A DNA stretch of 31,224 nucleotides from Granulicella sp. (GTDB lineage: Bacteria; Acidobacteriota; Terriglobia; Terriglobales; Acidobacteriaceae). Every line of letters starts with the position of its first letter. Position 1 is the stretch's first letter. The stretch is from contig PKWK01000321.1 in assembly GCA_003133205.1 (NCBI GenBank), forward strand, positions 1 to 31,224, in the 5' to 3' direction. The notes below the pieces were generated by a model. The model worked only from the letters and a program-made list of their open reading frames with translations. It did no database searches and was not told where the DNA came from. Positions 15,851 through 22,942 of this stretch are shown piece after piece. The translations under genes and the position numbers were made by a program.

Positions 15851-17905
15851 ATGGCCGACGAGAAAAATCCAAAGCAACCGAAGCAAGCCGCTCCCAATGC
15901 GGCGAAGACCGCGCATGACGACGACGTAGCCGGCAAGGCCTACGACTCGCGCCTCATGCGCCGTCTGCTCACCTATCTGCGCCCGTACAAGCTCCAGGTC
16001 GCCATCTCCGCCGTCGCCACCATCCTCAAGTCCGCCTGCGACAGCGCTGGCCCGCTGCTCGTCATGATCGCCGTCGACACCTATATGGCGGCCAAACCAC
16101 CCGAGCAGCTTCCCTGGCTCGCTCGTGAACTCAGCCGCTATCCCATCCCGCCCATGCGCGGCGTCACGCTCATCGCCGGCATCTACCTCGGCGCGCTCCT
16201 CTTCACCTTCCTGCTCGAACTCCTGCAGACCTACCTGATGCAGTGGACCGGCCAGAAGGTCATGTTCGATATGCGCAGCCAGATCTTCCGCCACCTGCAG
16301 CGCATGTCCCCCTCCTTCTACGATCGCAATCCCGTCGGCCGCCTCGTCACGCGTCTCACCTCCGACGTCGACGCGCTCAACGAGATGTTCACCTCCGGCG
16401 TCCTCGCCATCTTCGAAGACGTCTTCACACTGGTCTTCATCATCGCCATCATGCTCTACAAGAGCTGGCCGCTCGCGCTGCTCACCCTCGCCGTCATTCC
16501 CGCAATCCTCTTCGTCACCCGCATCTTCCGCGCCAAGGTTCGCGAGAGCTATCGCCGCCAGCGCGCAGCCACCGCCAAGATCAACTCCTTCACCCAGGAA
16601 TACGTCTCCGGCATGTCCATCGTGCAGCTCTTCAACCGCGAGCGCCGCGCCTTCAACGACTTCTCCGCCGTCAACGCCGAAAATAAGCGGGCATGGACCG
16701 ACGCCATCTTCGCCTACGCCTGGTACTACCCCGTCGTCGAGTTTCTCAGCTCCGGCGCTATCGCGCTAATCCTCTGGCGTGGAGGCGCCGCGGTCCTCAA
16801 CGCGACCTCACTCACCTGGATCACACACCACCGCTACCTAATTCCACCGCACGGCGACGTCACCCACTGGAGCATCTTCGGCAACATCGTCACCATCGGC
16901 GTCCTCATCGGCTTCATCCAGTACGCCCAGCGCTTCTTCCGTCCAATCATGGACCTCAGCGAGAAGTACAACATCCTCCAAGCCGCCATGGCCGCCAGCG
17001 AGCGCGTCTTCAAGCTCGTCGACACCGAGCCCACCATCGTCTCGCCCGCGCACCCCATCCCCGGCAACGGCACCGGCTCCATCGAGTTCCGCAACGTCTG
17101 GTTCACCTACGACCAACACGCCACAAAAGCGGGTGCCCCAGGTCTCGCTTCTGAGACCTGGGTTCCCGACCCCAACATCGAATGGATCCTCCGCGGCGTC
17201 TCCTTCACCGTCTCCCCCGGAGAAGCCGCCGCCATCGTAGGCCACACCGGCGCCGGCAAGACCACCATCATCTCGCTCATGATGCGCTTCTACGACATCC
17301 AGCACGGCCAGATCCTCATCGACGGTGTCGACGTCCGCGATCAGGACCTCACCACCCTCCGCCGCCGCTTCGGAGTCGTTCTCCAGGACCCCTTCCTCTT
17401 CACCGGCACCATCGCCGACAACATCCGCCTCGGCACCAGTTGGATCACCGATGAGGCCCTCGCAGGCGCAGCCGAAGAGGTAAATATCGCTGACTTCATC
17501 CGCTCGCTCCCACTCGGCTTCGACGAGCCCGTCCGCGAACGCGGCGCCACCCTCTCCACCGGCCAGAAGCAGCTCATCGCCTTCGCCCGCGCCCTCGCCC
17601 ACGCACCCGCCATCCTCATCCTCGACGAGGCCACCAGCTCGGTCGACACCGAAACCGAGCACCGCGTCCGCCTCGCCCTCTCGCGCATGATCACCGGCCG
17701 CACCAGCGTTCTCATCGCCCACCGCCTCTCCACCGTCCAGAGCGCAGACACCATCCTCGTCATGCACAAAGGCCAGCTCCGCGAGCGCGGCACCCACCAG
17801 CAACTCCTCACCCAGCGCGGCCTCTACTACAAGCTCTACCAACTCCAATACCGCGACCAGGAACTCGCCACTCCAACCTCCGACCCTGTCCCCTCAACCG
17901 CCTGA
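15851..17905 (+). CDS. ABC exporter half-transporter (MdlB/MsbA-like, fused permease and ATPase)
   Basis: 684-residue exporter subunit of the type that works as a homo- or heterodimer to move lipids or drugs out of the inner membrane. The membrane domain (about 40-370) has six predicted helices; the ATPase domain has Walker A GHTGAGKTT, Q-loop VVLQDPFLF, signature LSTGQKQ, Walker B ILILDEATSSVD and H-loop IAHRLST. The LSTGQKQ form of the signature is that of the MdlB/YheH/LmrC group. At its start the ATPase domain is interrupted: between NVWFTYDQ and EWILRGVSFTV lie about 20 residues encoded by a palindromic repeat (17125-17168). The ATG at 15851 has GAGG 8 bases ahead. The substrate cannot be read from sequence; no partner half-transporter is next to it. 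A hairpin repeat follows the stop. Confidence 0.93.
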   Translation: MADEKNPKQPKQAAPNAAKTAHDDDVAGKAYDSRLMRRLLTYLRPYKLQVAISAVATILKSACDSAGPLLVMIAVDTYMAAKPPEQLPWLARELSRYPIPPMRGVTLIAGIYLGALLFTFLLELLQTYLMQWTGQKVMFDMRSQIFRHLQRMSPSFYDRNPVGRLVTRLTSDVDALNEMFTSGVLAIFEDVFTLVFIIAIMLYKSWPLALLTLAVIPAILFVTRIFRAKVRESYRRQRAATAKINSFTQEYVSGMSIVQLFNRERRAFNDFSAVNAENKRAWTDAIFAYAWYYPVVEFLSSGAIALILWRGGAAVLNATSLTWITHHRYLIPPHGDVTHWSIFGNIVTIGVLIGFIQYAQRFFRPIMDLSEKYNILQAAMAASERVFKLVDTEPTIVSPAHPIPGNGTGSIEFRNVWFTYDQHATKAGAPGLASETWVPDPNIEWILRGVSFTVSPGEAAAIVGHTGAGKTTIISLMMRFYDIQHGQILIDGVDVRDQDLTTLRRRFGVVLQDPFLFTGTIADNIRLGTSWITDEALAGAAEEVNIADFIRSLPLGFDEPVRERGATLSTGQKQLIAFARALAHAPAILILDEATSSVDTETEHRVRLALSRMITGRTSVLIAHRLSTVQSADTILVMHKGQLRERGTHQQLLTQRGLYYKLYQLQYRDQELATPTSDPVPSTA
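17125..17168. repeat. Palindromic repeat inserted in frame in the ABC transporter gene
   Basis: Perfect 10-bp arms CCCAGGTCTC (17137-17146) and GAGACCTGGG (17153-17162) around GCTTCT, preceded by GCGGGTGCC. It encodes AGAPGLASETWVPDP at a position where ABC ATPase domains normally have a short loop. GGGTGCCCCA is shared with the intergenic copy at 14401-14413. The outer limits are approximate. Confidence 0.75.
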
Positions 17906-17920
17906 TGGCCTCCTTTGTTT

Positions 17921-17972
17921 GTCATTCTGAGCGCAGCTCAGAATCCCCGTATTTCGCCCTTGTCTGTTCTCT
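17921..17972. repeat. Dispersed hairpin repeat, copy C (after the ABC transporter gene)
   Basis: Perfect 9-bp arms ATTCTGAGC (17924-17932) and GCTCAGAAT (17936-17944) around GCA, followed by the tail ATTTCGCCCTTGTCTGTTCT. The nearest match is copy A. It begins 15 bp after the transporter stop and may help end or stabilise that transcript. Confidence 0.85.
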
Positions 17973-18047
17973 GGTCGCCCCCGTTTGACCGCTCAATCGG
18001 CTGCAAAACAACTACAATAAAATGAGCGTCGACGGGACGATAAGACC

Positions 18048-18257
18048 ATGGACAAGACGATCCGCAGAGTCACCGACTTCAAGGAGCAGCAGGCCGAAAC
18101 CTACCGCTACTGGCAAAGCCGCACCGCCGCCGAGCGCATGGAAGCGGTCGCCGAGATCGTGCGCGATGCATACCTGACCAGAGGAATCGACGTCGAGGCA
18201 CAGCCCATGGACAAGACCATCGTCCGCTTCGAACGTACTCCCATCGCACGCAAGTAG
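18048..18257 (+). CDS. Small protein of unknown function, partner of the nucleotidyltransferase
   Basis: 69 residues, charged and probably helical, beginning MDKTIRRVTDFKEQQAETYRYWQ and continuing with a helix AAERMEAVAEIVRDAY. I recognise this as a short protein commonly encoded directly ahead of genes like the next one, but its function is not known to me. The pairing of a small protein with a nucleotidyltransferase-fold protein, 13 bp apart, resembles toxin-antitoxin layouts; that is inference. A -10-like TACAAT lies at 18013-18018, with TTGACC 22 bp further up, a poor spacing. Its reading frame is intact, unlike that of its neighbour. Confidence 0.75.
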   Translation: MDKTIRRVTDFKEQQAETYRYWQSRTAAERMEAVAEIVRDAYLTRGIDVEAQPMDKTIVRFERTPIARK

Positions 18258-18270
18258 AGGACGTGGGTCC

Positions 18271-18740
18271 ATGCTCAAAGATCAAAAAGAGCTCCTGGAA
18301 CTCTTCAATGCGCACAGCGTCAAGTAATCTGGTAGTCGGCGGTCATGCCGTAGGCATCCACGCCGAGCCCAGAGGCACCAAAGACCTCGACATTTTCATC
18401 AAAGCTGACCCCGAAAACAGCCTCGCTGTCTTTCGCGCCCTGACGGAATTCGGCGCCCCCATCGCCGGCATGACGGCCGAGGACTTCAACGACAAGCCCA
18501 CATCGGTCTTTCAGATGGGCGTCCCCCCCCTCACGGATCGACATCCTCCAGGGCATCGAAGGCGTGGACTTCGATGAGGCATGGCCCGAGCGTGTTGACG
18601 AAATTCTCGCCGGGCAGGTTCTCGCCCACGTCATCTCGCGAGACGATCTCATCAAGAACAAGCTCGCCGTGGGACGCCACCAAGACTTGGCAGACGTCGA
18701 AAAGATCCGCGAAGCCGCCCAGGCGAATAAGAAATCCTAA
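18271..18740 (+). pseudogene. Nucleotidyltransferase-fold protein, frameshifted twice
   Basis: Starting at ATG 18271 (AGAGG upstream) the first frame gives MLKDQKELLELFNAHSVK and then meets TAA at 18325. Dropping one base there lets the reading continue as YLVVGGHAVGIHAEPRGTKDLD, the Gly-Gly and Asp-x-Asp signature of the nucleotidyltransferase fold. This frame runs to a C8 tract (18523-18530); with one C fewer it continues as RIDILQGIEGVDFDEAW and HQDLADVEKIREAAQANKKS to TAA at 18738-18740. The restored protein has about 155 residues. All family blocks survive, so the lesions are recent, or are assembly errors; the C8 run is a classic place for either. The family resembles AbiEii/DUF6036-type nucleotidyltransferases; substrate unknown. 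Confidence 0.8.
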
Positions 18741-18920
18741 GCCATGATGCTGCCACGAGTTACCTAACTCGGGATGCGTGGAACCCGCAAGATTGCTTGA
18801 CACCGCCCGTATAATTAAAGAAGGGATAAAGCAGCACCCAGCGTCGTGTCCGAGCCTCCCATCAACGAGACCCGGACCGGACCTGGAGAGCGCCGAATCT
18901 CACGCCTGACAAGCTCAAGA

Positions 18921-18942
18921 GTATATACCAATCGGTATATAC
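18921..18942. promoter_or_regulatory. Palindromic operator upstream of the M20 amidohydrolase
   Basis: Perfect 9-bp inverted repeat with arms GTATATACC and GGTATATAC around AATC. The core TATACC-N4-GGTATA is like many TetR-family operators. The half-site TATATACC occurs again at 18978-18985 in the AT-rich tract just before the ribosome site, where a -10 box would be expected. No regulator gene is present in the window. The 262-bp spacer (18741-19002) holds nothing else that I can identify; a TTGACA and a TATAAT within it are only 7 bp apart and so are not a normal promoter pair. Confidence 0.6.
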
Positions 18943-19002
18943 CGATCTGCAAGTCACTTGTTTCCATAATTTTAGTATATATACCCAAGGGGGAGGGGTA
19001 CC

Positions 19003-20301
19003 ATGCAGGCAAGCAGTCCAGCAGTGATAGCCTCATCTCCTCGGGAGCGCATCATGCCCGCCAATCCGAACCAGGTCATCGCCAATCTTCGCGAACTAGC
19101 CGCCCTCACCTCCGACGCCAACGGTGCCCAGCGCATCGCCTTCACCCCAACGTGGCAACAGGCCCGTGACTGGTTCGCCGCGAAACTGAGAGGCCTCCCT
19201 GTAACCCGCCATCTCGACGCCGCTGGCAACGTGTGGGTCACCCTCCCCGGCGCATCGCCAAAGTCCCTCGTCCTCGGCAGCCATCTCGACTCCGTCCCCA
19301 ACGGCGGCTGGCTCGACGGCGCGCTCGGCGTCGTCACCGCGCTCGAAGTCCTCACCGCGATCGCCCGCGACACCAACGGCCGCCCTCCCTTCACCGTCCG
19401 CGTCGTCGACTGGGCCGACGAGGAAGGCGCGCGCTTCGGCCGCAGCCTCTTCGGCTCCTCCGCCTTCGCCGGCACCCACACCATCGCCGCCGACCGCGCC
19501 CGCACCGACCGCGACGGCACCACCCTCGAAGCCGCACTCGCCGCCAACCACATAAATATAGCCAAGATCGGCGACGCCGCGTGCGAACGCGACAACATCG
19601 CAGCCTACCTCGAACTCCACATCGAGCAGGGCCCCGTCCTCGAACGCCTCGGCCTCCCGCTCGCCGCCGTCCTCGGCACCAAGGGTGTCGAGCGCCACGC
19701 CATCACCTTCCACGGCCAGGAGGCCCACTCCGGCTCAACCCCCATGGCCGACCGCCGCGACGCGCTCGCCGCCGCTGCACGCCTCGCCCTCGAGATCCGC
19801 ACCATCGCCACCCGCCACTCCGACTCCGTCTGCACCATGGGCTCCGTCAAGACCTTTCCCGGCATCGTCACCGCCGTCGTCGGCCGTTGCGAGTGCACTC
19901 TCGATCAGCGCGACCTCGACCCCACCATCCTCGCCACCATGTACCGCGAAGCCCAGGAAGCGAGCCGCCGTTTCGCGGAACAAGAACGCTGCACCGTCGA
20001 GTGGTCCCGCATCTGGAACATCGAACCCATCCCCTTCCACCCCTCGCTCATCGCCCTCGCGCAGCAAGCGATCGCCGACACCGTCCCCGCCGGCACCACC
20101 GTTCTCAGCCTGCCCTCAGGCCCGCTCCACGACGCCGCCGAAGTCTCCCGCGCCGGCATCCCCACCGTCATGATGTTCGTGCAATCCCTCCGCGGCATCT
20201 CCCACAACAAGATCGAAGACACCACTGAGGACCATCTCCGCCTGGCCGTCACCGCCTACGACCGCCTCTCCGCCAAAACTCTCCAATGGATGGCCTCATA
20301 A
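19003..20301 (+). CDS. M20 family amidohydrolase (allantoate / N-carbamoyl-amino acid / ureidopropionate hydrolase type)
   Basis: Dinuclear zinc hydrolase that cleaves N-carbamoyl groups. Ligands and catalytic residues seen: H94 and D105 in SHLDSVPNGGWLDG, the E140-E141 pair in DWADEEGARFG, H206 in LELHIEQGPVLE and H401 in GISHNKIEDT. The LHIEQG and HSGSTPM motifs mark the hydantoinase/carbamoylase branch (AllC, AmaB/HyuC, PydC) of M20 and its dimerisation domain. The length of 432 is normal. ATG at 19003 has a very strong AGGGGGAGGGG site; ATG at 19054 (with GGGAG) is also possible and fits the conserved N-terminus better. The substrate cannot be settled: no allantoin, hydantoin or pyrimidine genes lie nearby. 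A palindromic operator just upstream suggests induction by a ligand. Confidence 0.92.
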   Translation: MQASSPAVIASSPRERIMPANPNQVIANLRELAALTSDANGAQRIAFTPTWQQARDWFAAKLRGLPVTRHLDAAGNVWVTLPGASPKSLVLGSHLDSVPNGGWLDGALGVVTALEVLTAIARDTNGRPPFTVRVVDWADEEGARFGRSLFGSSAFAGTHTIAADRARTDRDGTTLEAALAANHINIAKIGDAACERDNIAAYLELHIEQGPVLERLGLPLAAVLGTKGVERHAITFHGQEAHSGSTPMADRRDALAAAARLALEIRTIATRHSDSVCTMGSVKTFPGIVTAVVGRCECTLDQRDLDPTILATMYREAQEASRRFAEQERCTVEWSRIWNIEPIPFHPSLIALAQQAIADTVPAGTTVLSLPSGPLHDAAEVSRAGIPTVMMFVQSLRGISHNKIEDTTEDHLRLAVTAYDRLSAKTLQWMAS

Positions 20302-20346
20302 CGGGTCAAACTACCGAGAACAAACAAATCACCAGGAGGTTCGCCC

Positions 20347-20730
20347 ATGCACGAAGGCATTCAAACCGTCGTCAGCAAACATTCCGTCGATGAAACCGTT
20401 GCCCGCCTGCAGGCGCTCTTACAGGAGAAGGGCATCAAACTCTTCTGCCTCATCGACCAATCCGGCGAAGCCATCGCCGCCGGCCTCACCATGCGCCCGA
20501 CTAAGCTGCTGATCTTCGGCAACCCCAAAGACGGAACGCCGCTCATGGTCGCAGCACCCAGCACCGCGCTCGACCTCCCGCTCAAGATCCTCGTCGCCGA
20601 AACCGAGACCGGCAACACCATCGTCTTCTGGAACGATCCAGCCTGGCTCGAAGAGCGCCACGGCTTCCCAAAAGCTCTGACCGCGAACCTCGCCGCCGCC
20701 CAGGCCCTCGCTTATGCCGCCGCAAGCTAA
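20347..20730 (+). CDS. DUF302 domain protein
   Basis: 127 residues, no signal peptide. The pattern SKHSVDETVARLQALLQEKG near the N-terminus and RPTKLLIFGNPKDGTPLM in the middle are typical of DUF302, a small alpha/beta domain of unknown function found alone or next to membrane and redox proteins. The C-terminal part holds ETGNTIVFWNDPAWL and an Ala-rich helix. The ATG at 20347 has a perfect AGGAGG site 8 bases ahead. It follows the M20 gene by 45 bp on the same strand and may be co-transcribed with it. Biochemical role unknown. Confidence 0.88.
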   Translation: MHEGIQTVVSKHSVDETVARLQALLQEKGIKLFCLIDQSGEAIAAGLTMRPTKLLIFGNPKDGTPLMVAAPSTALDLPLKILVAETETGNTIVFWNDPAWLEERHGFPKALTANLAAAQALAYAAAS

Positions 20731-20737
20731 CGATGAT

Positions 20738-21397
20738 CTACGCCCGCTTCTCCGCCGCATCGCACAGCTTGTCTACCCGCTTCTGCCGCGCCTCCACCGT
20801 CCGGTAATAAAACACCGCCATCAACTCGCCGCGCCGCTGCGCCGGAGTCATCTTCGCCCATCCAACTCTCGCCTTTGGCCGCACACGAAACGCCACATCG
20901 ATCACCGGCGGAAGCTCCCGCTCGCCCTCCATCGTCGCCAGCAGCCGCTCCGCCATCTGCTCCGCCCGCCGCATGCGAGCCTCGTCGCTCGCCACGCTCA
21001 TCACCCATTTACCGATCTCGCGCCGCATGTATTCGGTCAGCTCGCCGTACCACTCCCGCAACTCCGGCTCTTCGTCGAGAAGCACCGCCAGTTCATCCGG
21101 CAACTCCGCCTCCCGCGGCTCCATATCCGGGGCGATCACGAACTCCACCATCGCACCCACGCCAGCGCCAGCCGCTCGCTGCATCTTCTTGTTCACCAGC
21201 ACAAAATGGCCATCGCGCCGCGTACCCGCAAACAGTGAAGTCCGAAACACTTCGCCGCCCACTTCCACCGTCACTCGCAGCCGCACCATCGTCTTCCATG
21301 TCGCCGCCACATCGAACGGCAGCCACGCCACCACCCACCCCAGGCCGTCGCCCAGCGGCTCCAGCACCGCCCGAAACCGCTTTGCCTTCGCCGCCAC
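20738..21397 (-). CDS. YdeI/OmpD-associated (OmdA) family protein with DUF1905 domain
   Basis: Two domains: DUF1905 at the N-terminus (about residues 1-95, with FRAVLEPLGDGLGWVV, the small beta-barrel-like domain) and an OmdA/YdeI-type helical segment in the middle (PDELAVLLDEEPELREWY). The C-terminal part is charged (RRAEQMAERLLATMEGERE). YdeI-like proteins have been linked to resistance to antimicrobial peptides in Enterobacteria, but the function of this one is unknown. I chose GTG at 21397, with GGAGG 5 bases ahead, giving 219 residues; TTG at 21409 is an in-frame alternative. It is convergent with the DUF302 gene (stops 7 bp apart), and its 5' end lies close to the start of lpxB on the other strand. 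Confidence 0.8.
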   Translation of the reverse strand: MAAKAKRFRAVLEPLGDGLGWVVAWLPFDVAATWKTMVRLRVTVEVGGEVFRTSLFAGTRRDGHFVLVNKKMQRAAGAGVGAMVEFVIAPDMEPREAELPDELAVLLDEEPELREWYGELTEYMRREIGKWVMSVASDEARMRRAEQMAERLLATMEGERELPPVIDVAFRVRPKARVGWAKMTPAQRRGELMAVFYYRTVEARQKRVDKLCDAAEKRA

Positions 21398-21462
21398 ATC
21401 CACCTCCAAACGCCTCTATCGTAACCGCATCCAACCTCTCGCACGATCGGGAGACTAAACTT

Positions 21463-22818
21463 ATCTTCATCGCCACCATCTCCAACCCGCGCATCTTTCT
21501 CTCCGCCGGCGAAGCCTCCGGCGACCACTACGGCGCCGAGATCATCGCCGAACTCTACACTCGCCTCCCCGCCGCCATCTTCACCGGCCTCGGCGGCACC
21601 GGAATGGAGGCCGCCGGCCAGCACCGCGTCGTCCGCGCCGAAGACGTCGCCCACATGGGCCTCACCGAAGTCCTCCGCCACGCGCCCTACATCCACTCGC
21701 AATACCGCGCGCTCGTCGCCGCCATCAAACGCGACCGCCCAAACCTCGCCATCCTCATCGACTTCCCCGACGTCAACTTCCGCCTCGCCAAACACCTCCA
21801 CCGCCTCGGCGTTCCCGTCCTCTGGTTCGTCAGCCCGCAGCTCTGGGCGTGGAAACGCCGCCGCCTGCGCTGGGTACAGCAACGCGTCGACCGCATGCTC
21901 GTCATCTTCCCGTTCGAAGCCCCGTTCTACCGCGCCCGAGGAGTCGACGCCGAGTTCGTCGGTCACCCCCTCGCCACGCTTCCGCTACCAACCATCTCGC
22001 GCCAAGCCTACGCTACTCAAGCGAAGGGCATCTCGCAGGACCAATGGTTCTACGGCGGAGGGCCAAACGACGGTAGACCAGTGAAAGCGACGCCTGGAAT
22101 CGAGCTAGGCAATATTCGTTACGAATTGGACCCGCTCAAGCCATGGATCGCCCTCTTGCCCGGCAGCCGCATCTCCGAAGTCCAGAACAATCTCCGAACG
22201 ATGATCGATGCCGCATACGAGATTTCCGGCGACTACGAATTCCTAATTCCAATTGCTCCTACCATCACTGAGAAGCAGCTCAAGGCCATCCAATACGACA
22301 TGGGTGACCTGTATCTCGCCAAAGACAATCCTCCCCGTGTGACCTTTGTGAGAGACGCCCGCGAAGCCCTCCACCACGCCCGCGCCTCCATCGTCGCCAG
22401 CGGCACCGCCACCGTCCAGGCCCTCACCATCGGCAATCCCTTCGTCGTCGTCTACCGCGTCTCCGCGCTCACCTTCGCCATCGTCAAACGCATGATCCGC
22501 TACCCCGCCGAAATCCCCGCCATGCTCGACGCCGACGGTAACCTCCCGATCGCGATGCCCAACCTCATCGCCGGCCGCCGCATCGTCCCGGAACTCCTCA
22601 ACGCCCGCTTTACTGCCTCCAACCTCGCCACCGCCCTCCGCCCCCTGCTCGACGACACTCCCGCCCGCCGCGAGATGATTGCCGACCTCGCCGAAGCCCG
22701 CGCCAAGCTCCTCCCTACCCCGGACTCCAACCCCATTCACCGAGTCTGCGACGCCGCCGAAGCGCTCCTGCAACCCGCTCCAGCCCACGTAGCCCGAAAC
22801 GCTACCCACACCGTCTAA
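21463..22818 (+). CDS. lpxB: Lipid-A-disaccharide synthase
   Basis: Membrane-associated GT19 glycosyltransferase that joins UDP-diacylglucosamine and lipid X to give the lipid A disaccharide. The family N-terminus RIFLSAGEASGDHYGAEII is present, as are FTGLGGTGMEAAG, AILIDFPDVNFRLAKHL, WFVSPQLWAWKRRR, FPFEAPFY, FVGHPLA, ALLPGSRISEV and the nucleotide-binding ASGTATVQALTIG. The start is a problem: no ATG, GTG or TTG lies in frame between 21385 and the conserved block. An ATC at 21463 has CGGGAG 9 bases ahead and is my working start (451 residues). The nearest normal codon is TTG at 21382, without a ribosome site. Between FVGHPLA and the ALLPGSR motif there are about 35 extra residues (22000-22140) with less GC-rich codons than the rest. 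Confidence 0.93.
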   Translation: MFIATISNPRIFLSAGEASGDHYGAEIIAELYTRLPAAIFTGLGGTGMEAAGQHRVVRAEDVAHMGLTEVLRHAPYIHSQYRALVAAIKRDRPNLAILIDFPDVNFRLAKHLHRLGVPVLWFVSPQLWAWKRRRLRWVQQRVDRMLVIFPFEAPFYRARGVDAEFVGHPLATLPLPTISRQAYATQAKGISQDQWFYGGGPNDGRPVKATPGIELGNIRYELDPLKPWIALLPGSRISEVQNNLRTMIDAAYEISGDYEFLIPIAPTITEKQLKAIQYDMGDLYLAKDNPPRVTFVRDAREALHHARASIVASGTATVQALTIGNPFVVVYRVSALTFAIVKRMIRYPAEIPAMLDADGNLPIAMPNLIAGRRIVPELLNARFTASNLATALRPLLDDTPARREMIADLAEARAKLLPTPDSNPIHRVCDAAEALLQPAPAHVARNATHTV

Positions 22819-22942
22819 CTTCATGGGCACACCACGCGAGATAATTGCCAGATTCGTGCGTCCAACACGCAGCGTCTAGAATCACCCGTACAGCTTTACC
22901 ATTACATTCAAGGTTGAACCGCAACTGAGGATTCTCAAACGC

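Noticed and set aside
17985..18018. TTGACC / TACAAT promoter for the 69-residue gene
   Set aside because: The boxes are good individually but the spacer is 22 bp; kept only as a remark.
18797..18815. Perfect TTGACA and TATAAT boxes
   Set aside because: Only 7 bp apart, far from the 16-18 bp needed, and no open frame or RNA gene follows that would need this promoter.
20875..21381. Long N-terminal extension of LpxB in an open frame
   Set aside because: The translation is Pro/Ala/Ser/Arg-rich shadow sequence of the antisense YdeI-like gene, without any family similarity.
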